Positions 8,065 to 15,769 of a stretch of 64,000 nt of DNA are shown one piece after another (the first letter of the stretch is position 1; each line of letters opens with the position of its first letter). Location of the stretch: contig NZ_VFMQ01000001.1 in NCBI RefSeq assembly GCF_006715175.1, forward strand, positions 3,472,001-3,536,000. Direction: 5' to 3'. Both the position numbers and the translations under genes were made by a program. The notes beneath the pieces are model-generated. The model saw only the letters and a program-made list of their open reading frames with translations. It was not told where the DNA came from and searched no databases. The stretch comes from Curtobacterium citreum. Lineage in GTDB: Bacteria; Actinomycetota; Actinomycetes; Actinomycetales; Microbacteriaceae.

Positions 8065-11000
8065 TCAGCCCCGCCGCACCCGCAGCGTGACGATCTCGAA
8101 CGGGCGCAGCGTGAGCACGACGGGCTCCCCCGCCTCCCACGTCCCCGACCCGAGCGGCCGCTCGAGCAGGTCCACCGCCTCGACGGCGTCGACGTCGAAC
8201 CCGAACGACACCCCGACGTCCGCAGCGCGTCCGCCGGTCGCCTCGTACAGCCGCACGACGACGTCCCCGGAGCGGTCCTCGGCGAGCTTGACCGCCTCGA
8301 CGAACACCTGCGGCGACGACACCGTCACGAGCGGGTCGACGGTCGCCGACCCCGGCACCGACCGCACCGGCAGGTTGAGCCGGTAGCCGGAGTCCGCCGC
8401 GTCGAGCACCGAGGCCCCGACGCGCAGCACCGTGCGGAACACGTGGTGTCCCTGGTCGGCGTGCGGGTCCGGGAACGTCGGCGCGCGGAGCAGGGACTCG
8501 CGCACGAGCGTCGTCGTGCCGCCGTCGGCACGGGTGGAGCGGGTGATGTCGTGTCCGTACGTCGAGTCGTTCGCGACCGCGACGCCGAAGCCCGGCTCCG
8601 CGACGTGCACCCACCGGTGCGCAGACGTCTCGAACCGCGCCATGTCCCACGACGTGTTCTGGTGGGTCGGCCGGTCGATGTGCCCGAATTGGATCTCGCT
8701 CGACGCCGAGGCCGCGCGCACGTCGAGCGGGAACGCGAGCTTGAGGAGCTTCTGCCGCTCGTGCCACTCGACCTCGGTCTCGATGTGCAGCTCGGGCTGG
8801 CCCGCCACCGCCGAGTAGCGGGTGGTGATCGACGACGAGCCGAACGGCCGCGTCACCACGAGTGTGGTCCCGTCGACCTCGACGCCCGTCGCGGACAGGA
8901 CCGTCCCGTTCCGCTGGTAGGCGCGGTCGATGTCCCACGCCTCCCACTGGTTCGGGGTGTCCCGGAACACCGTGTACTGCGCGGCGATGGCGCCCGGCGC
9001 GACGGCGTCGCGTCCGGTCGCACGCTCGACGAGCGAGACGACGTGGCCGTCTGCGTCGATGGTCGCCGTGACGACGCCGGTGTCGAAGACGAAACGGTCA
9101 CCGCTCCGGACGGGAGGCACGGCCTCCGCCGCGGACGACGGGGAACCACCCAGGGCGGTCACCCCGCCCGCGGTGACGGGCGAGGCGTTGAAGCGCACGA
9201 CACCGTCAGCGCCGCCACCGGAAGCGCCGCCGGCCGTTCCGGCCTCGGTGGGAGCGTCGAGCAGCGCGCCCACGCCCGCACCGGCCCGCGCTGCGCCGAC
9301 CCCGGCGAGCGCCGTCACCCCGCCGCTCGCGAGCGCGGTCGTCGCCGTGCCGATGAGCTCCTCGAGCACCTCGGCGACCCGAACGTACTCGGCCTCGGCG
9401 TTCTCGTAGACCCAGGCGATCGAGGAACCAGGCAGGATGTCGTGGAACTGCTGCAGGAGCACGGTGTGCCAGACCGACTCGAGCTCGTCGTACGGGTACT
9501 CGGCGCCGTGCCGGACCGCGGCGGTCGCGGCCCAGAGCTCGGCCTCGCGCAGCAGGTGCTCGGAGCGGCGGTTGCCCTGCTTCGTGCGGATCTGCGACGT
9601 GTACGTGCCGCGGTGGAACTCGAGGTACATCTCGCCCGACCACACCGCGGGCTCCGGCAGCACGCGCTCGAGCTCCTCGAACACCTGCGCCGGGGTGCCG
9701 AGGTCGACCCGGGGCGAGCCGTCCAGGTCGTGCTGCCGGCGGGCCGCGGCGACCATCTCGCGCGTGGGACCACCGCCGCCGTCGCCGAAGCCGTAGAGGA
9801 GCATCGAGGTGTTCGCGACGCCCCGCTCCTTGTTCTGGCGCTCCCCGCGGTGCAGGTCCTCGGGCGAGACGTCCGAGTTGTAGGTGTCGGCCGGGGGCAA
9901 GTGCGTCAGGACGCGCGAGCCGTCGATGCCCTCCCAGTGGAACGAGGTGTGCGGGATGACGTTCGTCTCGTTCCACGAGGGCTTCTGCGTGACGAACCAC
10001 TTCGAGCCGGCGGCGCGGACGATCTGCGGAAGCGCACCCGAGTAGCCGAACGAGTCGGGCAGCCAGGCCTCGGGGGTGTCGACGCCGAACTCCTCGAGGA
10101 ACAGGCGCTTGCCGGCGACGAACTGCCGGGCGAGGGCCTCGCCGCCGGGCAGGTTCGTGTCCGACTCGACCCACATGCCGCCGACCGGGATCCACCGGCC
10201 CTCGGCGACGCGCTGCTTGATGCGCTCCCAGATCGACGGGTAACCGTCGCGGATCCAGGCGTACTGCTGCGCCGAGGAGCACGCGAACGTGAAGTCCGGG
10301 TCGCGGTCCATCAGGTCGAGCACGTTCGAGAAGGTGCGCGCGCACTTCCGGATCGTCTCGCGCACCGGCCAGAGCCAGGCGGAGTCGATGTGCGCGTGCC
10401 CGACGGCGATCGCGCGCCCGGCCGATCCCGCGGCGCCGACGGCCAGGAGCGGTGCGAGGACCTCGCGGGTGGCGGCTGCGGTGCCGGCGACGTCGTCGGG
10501 GTCGAGGGTGTCCGCCGCGCGTTCGAGTCCGCGCAGGACGTCCGCGCCGCGGGTGCCGTCCGTGGGCAGTTCGGCCATCAGGCCCCGGAGGACCCAGAAG
10601 TCCTGCTGCAGCTCCCACACGGTGTCGTCGCGTTCGACGAGCTCGAGTGCCCGCAGGCGGTAGATCGGTTCCGTTCCGGCCGTCGACCGCGATCCGAGCG
10701 GGGTCGCGCCCTGGAAGTCGTCGCCGCCGATGTCCGGGTTCGCGGCGGCTTCGACGTACAGCTCGAACGAGCCGTCCGGGCCGGGCTCGACCGGCAGGGT
10801 GTCGTTCAGCGGCTCGATGCCCTTGATCGTCGTGCCGTCCGGTCGCCACGCGAGGCCCTCGGCCTGGAAGCCCGGCTGGCGCTTCGAGAAGCCGAGGTCG
10901 ACGCGGAGCTCGACCGTCGTGCCGGGGTCGGCCCCGAAGTCCGACGGCACGGTGCCGCGGACCCGGAACCAGGTCGTCCCCCACGGCCGGCCGCCCCAGG

Positions 11001-11181
11001 CGTCACCGACGTGGAACGGCGTGTACTCGGCGGCGACGGCCTCGGCGAAGGGCACGGGCTCGTCCGGCACCTGCCAGGCCTCGATCGTGACCGGGGCCGA
11101 GCGGCGGAGCACCGCGGGGTCGATGCGGTCCCGGACGAGACGGGCGATGCGAGCTTCGACGAGCGGTTCGTCGTGGTGCAT
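8065..11181 (-). CDS. Alpha-mannosidase, glycoside hydrolase family 38
   Basis: A 1038-residue enzyme that cleaves alpha-mannosidic bonds. The catalytic domain has the zinc-binding GHAHIDSAWLW (261-271) and PDSFGYS (375-381), where Asp376 is the expected nucleophile. C-terminal beta domains follow. No signal peptide is present, so it acts in the cytoplasm on imported oligosaccharide. It is the last gene of an operon with a binding protein and two permeases, 60 bases after the second permease gene. A Gly/Ala/Thr-rich linker near residue 690 contains a 17-base match to the GGAGGCACGG repeat. The length is normal for bacterial GH38. Confidence 0.93.
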   Translation of the reverse strand: MHHDEPLVEARIARLVRDRIDPAVLRRSAPVTIEAWQVPDEPVPFAEAVAAEYTPFHVGDAWGGRPWGTTWFRVRGTVPSDFGADPGTTVELRVDLGFSKRQPGFQAEGLAWRPDGTTIKGIEPLNDTLPVEPGPDGSFELYVEAAANPDIGGDDFQGATPLGSRSTAGTEPIYRLRALELVERDDTVWELQQDFWVLRGLMAELPTDGTRGADVLRGLERAADTLDPDDVAGTAAATREVLAPLLAVGAAGSAGRAIAVGHAHIDSAWLWPVRETIRKCARTFSNVLDLMDRDPDFTFACSSAQQYAWIRDGYPSIWERIKQRVAEGRWIPVGGMWVESDTNLPGGEALARQFVAGKRLFLEEFGVDTPEAWLPDSFGYSGALPQIVRAAGSKWFVTQKPSWNETNVIPHTSFHWEGIDGSRVLTHLPPADTYNSDVSPEDLHRGERQNKERGVANTSMLLYGFGDGGGGPTREMVAAARRQHDLDGSPRVDLGTPAQVFEELERVLPEPAVWSGEMYLEFHRGTYTSQIRTKQGNRRSEHLLREAELWAATAAVRHGAEYPYDELESVWHTVLLQQFHDILPGSSIAWVYENAEAEYVRVAEVLEELIGTATTALASGGVTALAGVGAARAGAGVGALLDAPTEAGTAGGASGGGADGVVRFNASPVTAGGVTALGGSPSSAAEAVPPVRSGDRFVFDTGVVTATIDADGHVVSLVERATGRDAVAPGAIAAQYTVFRDTPNQWEAWDIDRAYQRNGTVLSATGVEVDGTTLVVTRPFGSSSITTRYSAVAGQPELHIETEVEWHERQKLLKLAFPLDVRAASASSEIQFGHIDRPTHQNTSWDMARFETSAHRWVHVAEPGFGVAVANDSTYGHDITRSTRADGGTTTLVRESLLRAPTFPDPHADQGHHVFRTVLRVGASVLDAADSGYRLNLPVRSVPGSATVDPLVTVSSPQVFVEAVKLAEDRSGDVVVRLYEATGGRAADVGVSFGFDVDAVEAVDLLERPLGSGTWEAGEPVVLTLRPFEIVTLRVRRG

Positions 11182-11241
11182 GGAGGTGGTTCCTTTCCAG
11201 CAGGGACGGTCGGGCGCGGGGCCCGGAGTGCGTGGGCGCGG

Positions 11242-12141
11242 TCAGCCCTTGATGCCGCCGGCGAGGGCGTTCGCCCCGCCGAGGCCGCGCGAGACGAGGA
11301 CGTAGAGGGCGATGACGGGCACGGAGTAGACGATCGAGAACGCGGCGAGCTGCCCGTACGCGACGGCTCCGTTCTGCCCGAAGAAGTTGAAGATGCTCAC
11401 CGCGGCGGGCACCTTGTCGGGCGAGAGCAGCAGGACGAACGGGACGAAGAAGTTCCCCCACGCCTGGATGAACACGAAGATGAACACGACGGCGATGCCC
11501 GGGCGCATGAGCGGGATGACGATCCGCCACAGCGTGGTGAACATCGAGGCGCCGTCGGTCCAGGCGGCCTCCTCGAGGGAGATCGGCACCGAGTCCATGA
11601 AGTTCTTCGCCATCCAGATCGCCATCGGCAGGCTCGTGGCGGCGAGGAAGAAGATGCAGCCCCACACGTTGTCGATCAGGTTGAGCGACACGAACAGCGC
11701 GTAGACCGGCACCATCATCGCGGTGATGGGCAGGCCGGTGCCGAACAGGATGCTGTACAGGAACGGCTTGTTGACCCGCATCTTGTAGCGGGACAGCGGG
11801 TACGCGGCGAGGATCGCGACGACGACCGTGACGACCGCGGTCCCACCGGAGAGCAGCAGGCTGTTGCCGAGCGGGATGAACGACAGCTCGGGCGTGAGCA
11901 CCTTCGTGAAGTTGTCGAGCGTGAACTGCGTCGGGAGCTTCACGGACAGCGACGCCTGCGTGTCGAACGAGGCGAGCACGAGCCACAGCAGCGGCACCGC
12001 GAAGCAGACCGCGATGACGAGCAGCACGACGTTCGACACCCAGCGCATGGTGCGGCCGCGCGGCGAGGTCATGTGCAGCGCACCGGGGGCCGTCACCGAG
12101 CGGGTGACATCGGACACGGGACGGTCGGCGGTGAGTGCCAT
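11242..12141 (-). CDS. Carbohydrate ABC permease (MalG-like)
   Basis: A 299-residue permease of the CUT1 sugar family with six membrane segments. The coupling loop reads SLEEAAWTDGASMFTTLWRI, followed by VIPLMRPGI. The ATG start is two bases from the stop of the upstream permease gene. It pairs with the MalF-like permease for uptake of a mannose-containing sugar, judged from the mannosidase gene downstream. The first 30 residues are a cytoplasmic tail. Confidence 0.92.
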   Translation of the reverse strand: MALTADRPVSDVTRSVTAPGALHMTSPRGRTMRWVSNVVLLVIAVCFAVPLLWLVLASFDTQASLSVKLPTQFTLDNFTKVLTPELSFIPLGNSLLLSGGTAVVTVVVAILAAYPLSRYKMRVNKPFLYSILFGTGLPITAMMVPVYALFVSLNLIDNVWGCIFFLAATSLPMAIWMAKNFMDSVPISLEEAAWTDGASMFTTLWRIVIPLMRPGIAVVFIFVFIQAWGNFFVPFVLLLSPDKVPAAVSIFNFFGQNGAVAYGQLAAFSIVYSVPVIALYVLVSRGLGGANALAGGIKG

Positions 12142-12143
12142 GG

Positions 12144-13094
12144 TCAGTCCACCTCCGGCTTCAGTGCCTTGATGTAGATGATCGAGAAGACCGCGCCGAC
12201 CACGAGCAGGATCGTCGCGATCGCGGTCCCGAAGCCGAGCTGCGAGAACTTGAACGCCTCCTGGTACGCCAGGATCGGCAGCGTCGACGAGTTCGTACCG
12301 GGGCCGCCGCCCGTCATCACGAAGATGAGCGTGAAGACCGACAGCGTCTGCAGCGTCGTGAGCATGAGGTTCGTCGAGATCGACCGGCGGATGACCGGCA
12401 GGGTGATGTAGACGAGTCGCTGCCAGCCGGCCGCGCCGTCCATCTCGGCGGACTCGGTGATCTCCTCGGGGACCTCCTGCACGGCGGCGGAGTAGACGAG
12501 CATCGAGAACGCGGTGCCGCGCCAGATGTTCGCGAGGATCACGGCGAGCATCGGGTACGTGTAGAGCCAGTTCGGCCCGCTGATCCCGATCGAGGCCAGG
12601 AACGTGTTGAGCGTGCCGGTGTCGTTGAAGAACGCGTACGCCGCGAACGAGGCGACGATCTCCGGCAGGACCCACGCCGCGACGACGAACGTGCCGACGA
12701 TCGCGCGGACCACCTTGTTCGCGCTGCGCATGAGGAGCGCCAGGCCGAGCCCGAGGACGTTCTGGCCCACGACCGCCGAGGCGAGCAGGAACACGATCGT
12801 CAGGACGACGGACTTCGGGAAGTCCGGGTCCTGGAAGAGCTCGACGTAGTTCTGCAGCCCGACGAACTGCTGGTTCGCGGCGCTCGCGCCGGTCAGCGCG
12901 GAGTTGGTGAAGGACCCGTAGAACGACGAGATGACGGGGCCGAGCAGGAAGATGACGAGCAGGACGACGGCCGGCAGGAGCGGGACCGCTCGGCTCGCTC
13001 TCCGCAGGGAGCGCCGCCGACGCGGCGTCGGCGGATCGGTGCGCTTCGGCGCACCGGGTGCCGACAGCGTCGGCGCGAGGGGGGTGCTGGACAC
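12144..13094 (-). CDS. Carbohydrate ABC permease (MalF-like)
   Basis: A 316-residue permease with an N-terminal basic tail and six membrane segments. The loop EITESAEMDGAAGWQRLVYI is the EAA coupling motif. The GTG start at 13094 is chosen because AAAGG lies nine bases upstream, the same leader layout as the binding-protein gene at 4251. A longer reading would extend through the palindrome at 13147. No ATPase gene is in the operon, as is usual for CUT1 systems that share a general MsiK-type ATPase. Confidence 0.9.
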   Translation of the reverse strand: MSSTPLAPTLSAPGAPKRTDPPTPRRRRSLRRASRAVPLLPAVVLLVIFLLGPVISSFYGSFTNSALTGASAANQQFVGLQNYVELFQDPDFPKSVVLTIVFLLASAVVGQNVLGLGLALLMRSANKVVRAIVGTFVVAAWVLPEIVASFAAYAFFNDTGTLNTFLASIGISGPNWLYTYPMLAVILANIWRGTAFSMLVYSAAVQEVPEEITESAEMDGAAGWQRLVYITLPVIRRSISTNLMLTTLQTLSVFTLIFVMTGGGPGTNSSTLPILAYQEAFKFSQLGFGTAIATILLVVGAVFSIIYIKALKPEVD

Positions 13095-13146
13095 GGGTGG
13101 TTGCCTTTCGGGTGCGCCAGAGGGTTCCGAAGGTGGGGAGGGGCGC

Positions 13147-13184
13147 ACTGGAGGCACGGGGCGGTGTGGCGCCGCGCCTCCAGT
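13147..13184. repeat. GGAGGCACGG-family palindrome inside an operon
   Basis: The inverted repeat ACTGGAGGCACGGGGCGG / GCCGCGCCTCCAGT lies between the stop of the binding-protein gene (13204) and the start of its permease (13094). A hairpin here could protect the binding-protein message or reduce read-through. It is part of the same family as 75, 32014, 36931 and 53060. Confidence 0.65.
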
Positions 13185-13203
13185 CCGCCGTGCGGCCGGG
13201 TGA

Positions 13204-14565
13204 CTACCCGACGTCGACGGTGTTCTTCTGGCCGACCACCTGTTCGACCGACTGGTCGTAGGCCTTGGCGGCTTCGGCGGGTGTCTGCTGCCCGGTCATG
13301 ACGGACTCCATCGCGACCTGGATGGCGTTCGAGACCTGCGAGTAGTCGCTCGTCGCGGGGCGGAAGTTGGTGTGCTGCACCAGTCCCGAGAAGAACTTGA
13401 ACGTCGGGTTGGCGCCGGTGTACTCCGGGTCCTCGGCGACGTCCTTGCGGACCGCGATCTGGCTGTTCTCGGTGTCGTACTTCAGCGAGCCGTCCTTGCT
13501 CAGGAAGGTCGAGATGAAGTCGAACGCCGCCTGCGGGTTCTTGGAGTTCTTGCCGACCGCGAGCGTCCAGCCACCGGACATCGAGTTGTAGCCGGGCTCC
13601 TGACCGTTCTGCGTCGGGAAGGCCGCCTGACCCATCACGTCGTTCCACTCCTTCCACGGAGCGGTGCCGGACTCGAGCCACGTGCCGGACTGCCACGAGC
13701 CGTCGAGGTCGATCGCGAGCTTGCCCTGCGGCAGCCACGTCTGCGCGATCGTCGTGCCGACGTTGGTGTCGAGCGCCTGCTGCGGGGTCGGGCCGAGGCC
13801 GCCCTGGTAGACGTCCTTCACGAACTTCAGGGAGTCCTCGAACTGCTTCGAGCCGACGACCCACTTCTTGTCCTTGTAGAGGGTGTTGCCGTCGCCCTCG
13901 GCGCCGTACAGGAGCATCTCGAAGCCCTGCATGGTGGACGCTTCGCCCTGCGCCTTGCCGGAGTAGATGTTGAACGGGATGACGCCCGAGTCCTTCTCCT
14001 TGATCGTCTTCGCGGCGGCGAGCACGTCGTCCCAGGTCTTGGGCTCCCACGGGACGGGCAGGCCGACCTTCTTGAAGATGTCCTTGTTGTACCAGAGCGC
14101 CCGGGTGTCGGTGCCCATCGAGACGCCGTAGATCTTGCCGTCGTCACCCTGGCCGGCCTGCTTGGCGTTGTCGTAGAACTGGTCCCAGTCCTTCCACTTC
14201 GCCACGTAGTCGTCGAGGGGCAGCAGGTAGCCGGCCTCGGCGTCGGACTTGATGAGGAAGGTGTCCTCGTACATGACGTCCGGGGCCGTCGCGGGCGCCT
14301 TGTTCATGAGCGCGAGCTTCGTGTAGTAGTCGTTGCCCTGGGCCTGGATCGGGACGAGGGTGACCTTCTTGCCCGGGTTCGCCTTCTCGTACTCGGTCTT
14401 GACCTCCTTCATCTGCGCATCGAGCTGCTGGAAGGCACCGAACTTCTGGTACGCGATCTTGATGGTGTCGCTCGAGGCAGAGCCCGAGCTGGAACAGCCC
14501 GCCAGCCCGACCGCGGCGACTGCCACGGCTGCGAGGCCGGCGATGATTCGGGTGCGGCGTTTCAT
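13204..14565 (-). CDS. Carbohydrate ABC substrate-binding lipoprotein
   Basis: A 453-residue family-1 extracellular binding protein with lipobox LAGC, cysteine at residue 24. The mature part has the sugar-binding-protein pattern (IKIAYQKFGAFQQLDAQMKE, ALWYNKDIFKKVGLPVPWEP, TWDDVLAAAKTIK). The ATG at 14565 has AAAGGAG at ideal distance; an upstream in-frame start lacks this. It heads the operon ending in the GH38 mannosidase, so the ligand is probably an alpha-mannoside. A strong promoter is visible at 14619-14647. Confidence 0.92.
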   Translation of the reverse strand: MKRRTRIIAGLAAVAVAAVGLAGCSSSGSASSDTIKIAYQKFGAFQQLDAQMKEVKTEYEKANPGKKVTLVPIQAQGNDYYTKLALMNKAPATAPDVMYEDTFLIKSDAEAGYLLPLDDYVAKWKDWDQFYDNAKQAGQGDDGKIYGVSMGTDTRALWYNKDIFKKVGLPVPWEPKTWDDVLAAAKTIKEKDSGVIPFNIYSGKAQGEASTMQGFEMLLYGAEGDGNTLYKDKKWVVGSKQFEDSLKFVKDVYQGGLGPTPQQALDTNVGTTIAQTWLPQGKLAIDLDGSWQSGTWLESGTAPWKEWNDVMGQAAFPTQNGQEPGYNSMSGGWTLAVGKNSKNPQAAFDFISTFLSKDGSLKYDTENSQIAVRKDVAEDPEYTGANPTFKFFSGLVQHTNFRPATSDYSQVSNAIQVAMESVMTGQQTPAEAAKAYDQSVEQVVGQKNTVDVG

Positions 14566-14618
14566 CGGTGCTCCTTTGCACGGGATGTCCGCGGGCTCCG
14601 TCACCCGCGCGCAGGATT

Positions 14619-14647
14619 AGTACAGCGTGTGGACTTAATCGTGTCAA
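14619..14647 (-). promoter_or_regulatory. SigA-type promoter of the mannoside operon
   Basis: On the minus strand a perfect TTGACA (14642-14647) and TGTACT (14619-14624) are separated by exactly 17 bases. The start codon of the binding-protein gene is about 54 bases downstream. An imperfect inverted repeat (GATTAAGT...ACTAATCC) covers the spacer and -10 and could be an operator. The ROK-family regulator at 18919 is a candidate repressor; this is inference. Confidence 0.7.
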
Positions 14648-14691
14648 GCACTTTTCGTCACGGCTCGGTCACGGCATGGGCGCGCGCGAGG

Positions 14692-14756
14692 TGGAGGCCG
14701 ATCCGCGCGTGGGAGGCCGATCCGCGCGTGGGAGGCCGATCCGCGCGTCGGAGGGC
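14692..14756. repeat. GGAGGCCGATCCGCGCGT tandem array
   Basis: Three nearly perfect tandem units of about 18 bases (GAGGCCGATCCGCGCGTGG), the third ending CGTCGGAGG, followed by degenerate sequence (CTCCTGCGCGCGG). It lies about 45 bases upstream of the -35 box of the mannoside operon and beyond the 3' end of the PhzF gene. Confidence 0.75.
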
Positions 14757-14833
14757 GGGTGGAACGACCTCCTGCGCGCGGAAGTGCCTCCCATTGCGCC
14801 TGCGATGGGAAGGAACGTGCACTCGGAGCCGGG

Positions 14834-15676
14834 TCAGGCGACGGGCGTGGCGCCGCCGATCACCGTGATGCCGCCGGACTCGGGCACGTCGACGAGCAGC
14901 ACGCTCGGACGCCCGACGTGTCGACCCTGCCGGATCACGACGCGGCTCCCGGGCGACACCGCGCCGATCGCACGCAGGTAGGCGCCCGTGGACGCCGCCG
15001 CGGAACCGGTCGCCGGGTCCTCGGTGATGCGGCCGGCGGGGAACAGGTTGCGTGCCTCGAACGCGAGCGGGCCGGTGCGGTGCAGGACGGTCACGGTGCC
15101 CGCCCACCCGTACTCGTGCTTCAGGGCGGCGAGCGCCGCGGGGTCGAACCGGAACTGGTGGAACAGGTCCTCGTCGGCCAGGACGACGACCGGGTGCCAG
15201 TTGCCGGCGAAGGCCTCGAGCACGGGGAAGCCCTCGGCGACGTCACCGTCGACGAGTCCGAGCACGGCGGCGAGCCGCTCCCACCGCACGGGGTCGATCG
15301 GCCGGGTGTCGGGTTCGACGCTCGTCATCGCGACCTGCACGCTGCCGTCGGGTGCGGTCGTGGCGTCGACCGCGACGTCCCCGGCAGCGGTGGAGAACAC
15401 CCGGGCTCCGGTCCCGTCGCGCTCGGCGAGCACGACGGCGGTGGCGACGGTGGCGTGCCCGCAGAACGGGACCTCGGCGGCCGGCGAGAAGTAGCGCACG
15501 CGGGCGCCGTCCGGGGTCCGCGCGACGACGAAGGCGGTCTCGGGGTACCCCACCCGCTGTGCGACGGCGAGCATCTCGTCGTCGGTCATCTCCTCGGCGT
15601 CGAGCACGATGCCCGCGGGGTTGCCGCCCCCGGGCTCGGCGGCGAAGGCGGTGTAGCGGAGGACCTCGGTGCGCAT
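14834..15676 (-). CDS. PhzF family isomerase-like protein
   Basis: A 280-residue protein of the diaminopimelate-epimerase-like fold. Visible PhzF marks are PETAFV with Glu46 (the catalytic acid position), PFCGHATVA (70-78) and DPATGSAA in the second half. Members isomerise small molecules, but only a few substrates are known. There is no other phenazine gene here, so phenazine production is not implied. TAGCGT lies six bases before the ATG and the spacer is itself GGAGG-like, so the start could be leaderless or a normal ribosome site. Confidence 0.9.
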   Translation of the reverse strand: MRTEVLRYTAFAAEPGGGNPAGIVLDAEEMTDDEMLAVAQRVGYPETAFVVARTPDGARVRYFSPAAEVPFCGHATVATAVVLAERDGTGARVFSTAAGDVAVDATTAPDGSVQVAMTSVEPDTRPIDPVRWERLAAVLGLVDGDVAEGFPVLEAFAGNWHPVVVLADEDLFHQFRFDPAALAALKHEYGWAGTVTVLHRTGPLAFEARNLFPAGRITEDPATGSAAASTGAYLRAIGAVSPGSRVVIRQGRHVGRPSVLLVDVPESGGITVIGGATPVA

Positions 15677-15769
15677 CCTCCGACGCTACCGCGCGACCCC
15701 GGCGCACCCGGACGCCGACGCCCCCGCCGTCCGGAGGGACGACGGGGCATCGACGAGCGGTCCCGCGGG

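Noticed and set aside
7780-12177. A 1465-codon open frame on the plus strand
   Set aside because: It runs antisense through the mannosidase and permease genes, whose motifs are unmistakable. High GC opens long shadow frames. Its translation is Arg/Gly/Asp-rich with no domain.
14834-15676. A phenazine biosynthesis locus
   Set aside because: Only a PhzF-family protein is present; no other phz gene is seen, and the family has many other roles.
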